Source: Xinfangfangia pollutisoli (GTDB lineage: Bacteria > Pseudomonadota > Alphaproteobacteria > Rhodobacterales > Rhodobacteraceae). From it: a stretch of DNA of 59,895 nucleotides. The translations under genes and the position numbers were made by a program. The stretch's first letter is position 1. Every line of letters starts with the position of its first letter. Shown one piece after another: positions 57,691 to 59,895 of the stretch. A model generated the notes under the pieces. That model did not search any database. It saw only the letters and a program-made list of their open reading frames with translations, and was not told where the DNA came from. The stretch is from positions 1-59,895 of the forward strand of contig NZ_JAICBZ010000013.1 of assembly GCF_020179405.1 (NCBI RefSeq), in the 5' to 3' direction.

Positions 57691-59313
57691 ATGAGCCCCC
57701 GCGACCGCCTTTATCTTTACGACACCACGTTGCGCGACGGGCAGCAGACCCAGGGCGTGCAGTTCTCGGCGCTGGAAAAGGCCCAGATCGCCCGGGCGCT
57801 GGATGCTTTGGGCGTCGATTACATCGAGGGCGGCTGGCCGGGGGCGAACCCGACCGACAGCGAATTCTTCGCCGCCGCGCCGCAGACCCGCGCCCGGATG
57901 ACCGCCTTCGGCATGACCAAACGCGTTGGCCGCTCGGCCGGGAATGACGATGTTCTGGCGGCGGTGCTGAATGCCGGCACCGACACGGTCTGTCTGGTGG
58001 GCAAGACCCATCCGTTCCATGTCACCACCGCCCTGGGCGTCTCGCTTGACGAAAACCGCGCCGCGATTGCCGAGACCTTCGCCCATCTGCGCGGGCTGGG
58101 CCGCGAGGTGCTGTTCGATGCCGAGCATTTCTTCGATGGCTATCGTGCCGACCCGGCCTATGCGCTGTCTTGCCTGAAGGCGGCGCATGATCAGGGCGCG
58201 CGCTGGCTCGTTCTCTGCGACACCAATGGCGGCACGCTGCCCGAAGAGGTGGGGCGCGTGGTGGCCGAGGTGATCGCGGCGGGCATTCCGGGCGACCGTC
58301 TGGGCATTCATTGCCATGACGATACCGGCAATGCGGTGGCCAACAGCCTGGCGGCGGTGCGGGCCGGGGCGCGGCAGATCCAGGGCACGCTGAACGGGCT
58401 GGGCGAGCGCTGTGGCAATGCCAATCTGGTCAGCCTGATTCCGACGCTGCTGCTGAAGGAACCCTTCGCCAGCCAGATCGAAACCGGGGTGACGCAGGAT
58501 GCGCTGCGCGGTCTGGTCAAGACCAGCCGGATGCTGGACGATATCCTGAACCGGGTGCCGCTGCGCAGCGCGCCCTATGTCGGCGCCTCGGCCTTCGCGC
58601 ATAAGGCGGGGCTGCATGCCAGCGCGATCCTGAAGGATCCCACCACCTACGAACATATCGACCCGGCCCTTGTCGGCAATTCCCGGCTGATCCCGATGTC
58701 GAACCAGGCCGGCCAGTCCAATCTGCGGGCGCGGCTGGCCGATGCCGGCGTGGCGATCGACCCCAAGGATCCGCGGCTGCCCGCGATCCTGGACACGATC
58801 AAGACGCGCGAGGATCAGGGCTATGCCTATGACGGGGCGCAGGCCAGTTTCGAGCTGGTGGCGCGGCGCGAATTGGGATTGTGCCCCGATTTCTTCGAGG
58901 TCGACCGCTACCGTGTCACGGTCGAACGCCGCAAGGACCGGCAGGGCCGCGTGGTCAGCCTGTCCGAGGCGGTGGTCGTGGTGCGCATCGACGGGCAGCA
59001 GGTGATGTCGGTCTCGGATTCGGTCGATGCCGATGGCTGCGATCGCGGCCCGGTCAATGCGCTGGCCAAGGCGCTGGCCAAGGATCTGGGCCCCTATCAG
59101 GCCGCCATCGACGACATGAAACTGGTCGATTTCAAGGTGCGGATCACCCAGGGCGGGACAGAAGCCGTCACCCGCGTGATCATCGACAGCGAAGACGGGC
59201 AGGGGCGGCGCTGGTCGACGGTGGGGGTCAGCCCGAACATCGTCGATGCCTCGTTCGAGGCGCTGCTGGATGCGATCCAGTGGAAGCTGATCCGCGATGG
59301 CGCCACGGTCTGA
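57691..59313 (+). CDS. cimA: Citramalate synthase
   Basis: A 540-residue member of the DRE-TIM (HMGL-like) family that would condense pyruvate and acetyl-CoA to (R)-citramalate, an entry into isoleucine synthesis. YDTTLRDGQQTQGVQFS carries the catalytic/metal Arg-Asp motif (residues 10-26), and GIHCHDDTGNAVANSLAAV holds the metal-binding HxH-type motif. GTLNGLGERCGNANLVSLIP is the C-terminal LeuA signature. Residues about 400-540 form the LeuA allosteric domain. TIGR00977-type CimA proteins have this length and sequence; 2-isopropylmalate synthase is the main alternative. Possible feedback by isoleucine is inferred from the regulatory domain. Confidence 0.87.
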   Translation: MSPRDRLYLYDTTLRDGQQTQGVQFSALEKAQIARALDALGVDYIEGGWPGANPTDSEFFAAAPQTRARMTAFGMTKRVGRSAGNDDVLAAVLNAGTDTVCLVGKTHPFHVTTALGVSLDENRAAIAETFAHLRGLGREVLFDAEHFFDGYRADPAYALSCLKAAHDQGARWLVLCDTNGGTLPEEVGRVVAEVIAAGIPGDRLGIHCHDDTGNAVANSLAAVRAGARQIQGTLNGLGERCGNANLVSLIPTLLLKEPFASQIETGVTQDALRGLVKTSRMLDDILNRVPLRSAPYVGASAFAHKAGLHASAILKDPTTYEHIDPALVGNSRLIPMSNQAGQSNLRARLADAGVAIDPKDPRLPAILDTIKTREDQGYAYDGAQASFELVARRELGLCPDFFEVDRYRVTVERRKDRQGRVVSLSEAVVVVRIDGQQVMSVSDSVDADGCDRGPVNALAKALAKDLGPYQAAIDDMKLVDFKVRITQGGTEAVTRVIIDSEDGQGRRWSTVGVSPNIVDASFEALLDAIQWKLIRDGATV

Positions 59314-59379
59314 CGCATCCCGGCCGGGCGCTGCCGAACCCGCTTCCCCCGGGCCTGCGGCTGGGATATCGGGGGGCGC

Positions 59380-59895
59380 ATGAGCCTGGATGCCTGTGCC
59401 GCGCTGTTGCAGCGCGGTGACCCCGATCGCTATCTGTCCGTCCTTGCCGCGCCGCTTTGGGCGCGCGAATTGCTGCTGCCGCTTTACGCCTGCAATCTGG
59501 AAATCGCCCGCGCGCCCTGGGCCTCGAAAGAGCCGATGATCGCCGAAATGCGGCTGCAATGGTGGCGCGACACGGTCGAGGCGGCGGGGCAGGGCAGGCC
59601 TGCGCGGGCGCATGAAGTGGCGGGCCCGCTGCACCGGCTGATCACCGAGACCGGCCTGCCGGTCGACCCGCTGGACCGGCTGATCGCCGCGCGGCGCTGG
59701 GATTGCTGGACCGAGCCCTTCGCCGATCTGGCGGCGCTGGAGACCTATCTGGACGAGACGGGCGGCGGGCTGATGTGGCTTGCGGGGCGCGCGCTTGGTG
59801 CGCCTGACACGGCCGAGGCGGCGCTGCGCGCCTATGGCTGGGCCAGCGGATTGGCGGGCTTCCTGCGCGCCGTGCCGGAACTGCAGGCGCGCGGC
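59380..59895 (+). CDS. Squalene/phytoene synthase family protein (partial, N-terminal part)
   Basis: The first 172 residues of a trans-isoprenyl-diphosphate-synthase-like (SQS_PSY) protein; the rest lies beyond the right edge. CAALLQRGDPDRYLSVLAAPLWARELLLPLYACNLEIARAPW and EPMIAEMRLQWWRDTVEA fit the family. The first aspartate-rich motif of real phytoene synthases (DDxxD type) is replaced by NLEIARAPW. This resembles the NDUFAF6-like branch, which functions in respiratory complex I assembly rather than in carotenoid synthesis. The ATG follows a GGGGGG sequence. A second Asp motif cannot be judged because of truncation. Confidence 0.78.
   Translation, partial: MSLDACAALLQRGDPDRYLSVLAAPLWARELLLPLYACNLEIARAPWASKEPMIAEMRLQWWRDTVEAAGQGRPARAHEVAGPLHRLITETGLPVDPLDRLIAARRWDCWTEPFADLAALETYLDETGGGLMWLAGRALGAPDTAEAALRAYGWASGLAGFLRAVPELQARG

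Overview
The window is high-GC chromosomal DNA from an alphaproteobacterium, most likely of the Rhodobacterales (Rhodobacter/Paracoccus-like, Paracoccaceae). This rests on the codon bias, the lptF-lptG-lptD-surA-pdxA order, a compact glgP-glgB-glgC-glgA-glgX-pgm operon, a zwf-pgl-pgi operon, and the general housekeeping content. I see no insertion sequence, prophage, integrase or CRISPR array. It reads as core genome with a few accessory cassettes. The first gene (pdxA) and the last (a squalene/phytoene synthase-like gene) run off the ends.

Layout. 1-6007 (minus): outer-membrane biogenesis operon lptF-lptG-lptD-surA-pdxA, with overlapping or closely spaced genes. 6174-9047 (plus): leucyl aminopeptidase, DNA polymerase III chi, an SDR oxidoreductase. 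9069-13538 (minus): retropepsin-like protease, MarC protein, nitroreductase, DUF2267 protein, ABC-F ATPase. 13734-14810: ndk, a triple-palindrome repeat, a TfoX C-terminal-domain protein and a small Q-rich protein. 14965-18185: copper chaperone, CopA copper ATPase and an Rrf2-type regulator with an FNR-type box upstream. 18478-29633: complete glycogen synthesis and degradation operon. 29773-31803: MttB-family methyltransferase and a lytic-transglycosylase lipoprotein. 32039-36196: response regulator, FIST (NosP-like) sensor and hybrid kinase. 36307-40602: form II CO-dehydrogenase-type coxG-S-L-M. 40858-42235: HNH protein and MgtC-family protein. 42350-46096: zwf-pgl-pgi. 46208-49013 (minus): RidA, a secreted hypothetical, tRNA-Gly(CCC), fasciclin protein, anti-sigma and ECF sigma factors. 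49167-54947: ClbS/DfsB-like protein, corrinoid-activating ASKHA protein, LtrA and Uup-like ABC-F. 55211-59895: outer-membrane barrel, a cysteine-codon leader ORF plus cysS, citramalate synthase, and the synthase-like gene.

How the genes work together. The glycogen operon and zwf-pgl-pgi meet at glucose-1-phosphate and glucose-6-phosphate, so glycogen turnover, sugar isomerisation and entry into the Entner-Doudoroff/pentose-phosphate routes are all encoded within 28 kb. The zwf promoter region carries a perfect LacI-family-type palindrome. The RR/FIST/hybrid-kinase cassette and the Rrf2 gene with its FNR-type box suggest nitric-oxide or oxygen signalling. The sigma/anti-sigma/fasciclin set resembles the SigK-RskA-MPT70/83 arrangement of mycobacteria.

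The observations I find most worth following are: (i) a probably leaderless 14-codon ORF with tandem Cys codons just upstream of cysteinyl-tRNA synthetase, in a leader with alternative base-pairings that include the Shine-Dalgarno region; (ii) a repeat made of three abutting TTCGAA-centred palindromes, found twice with the modules in different order; (iii) a low-GC, foreign-looking segment inside cysS; (iv) a 14-bp tandem repeat directly in front of the response-regulator start codon.
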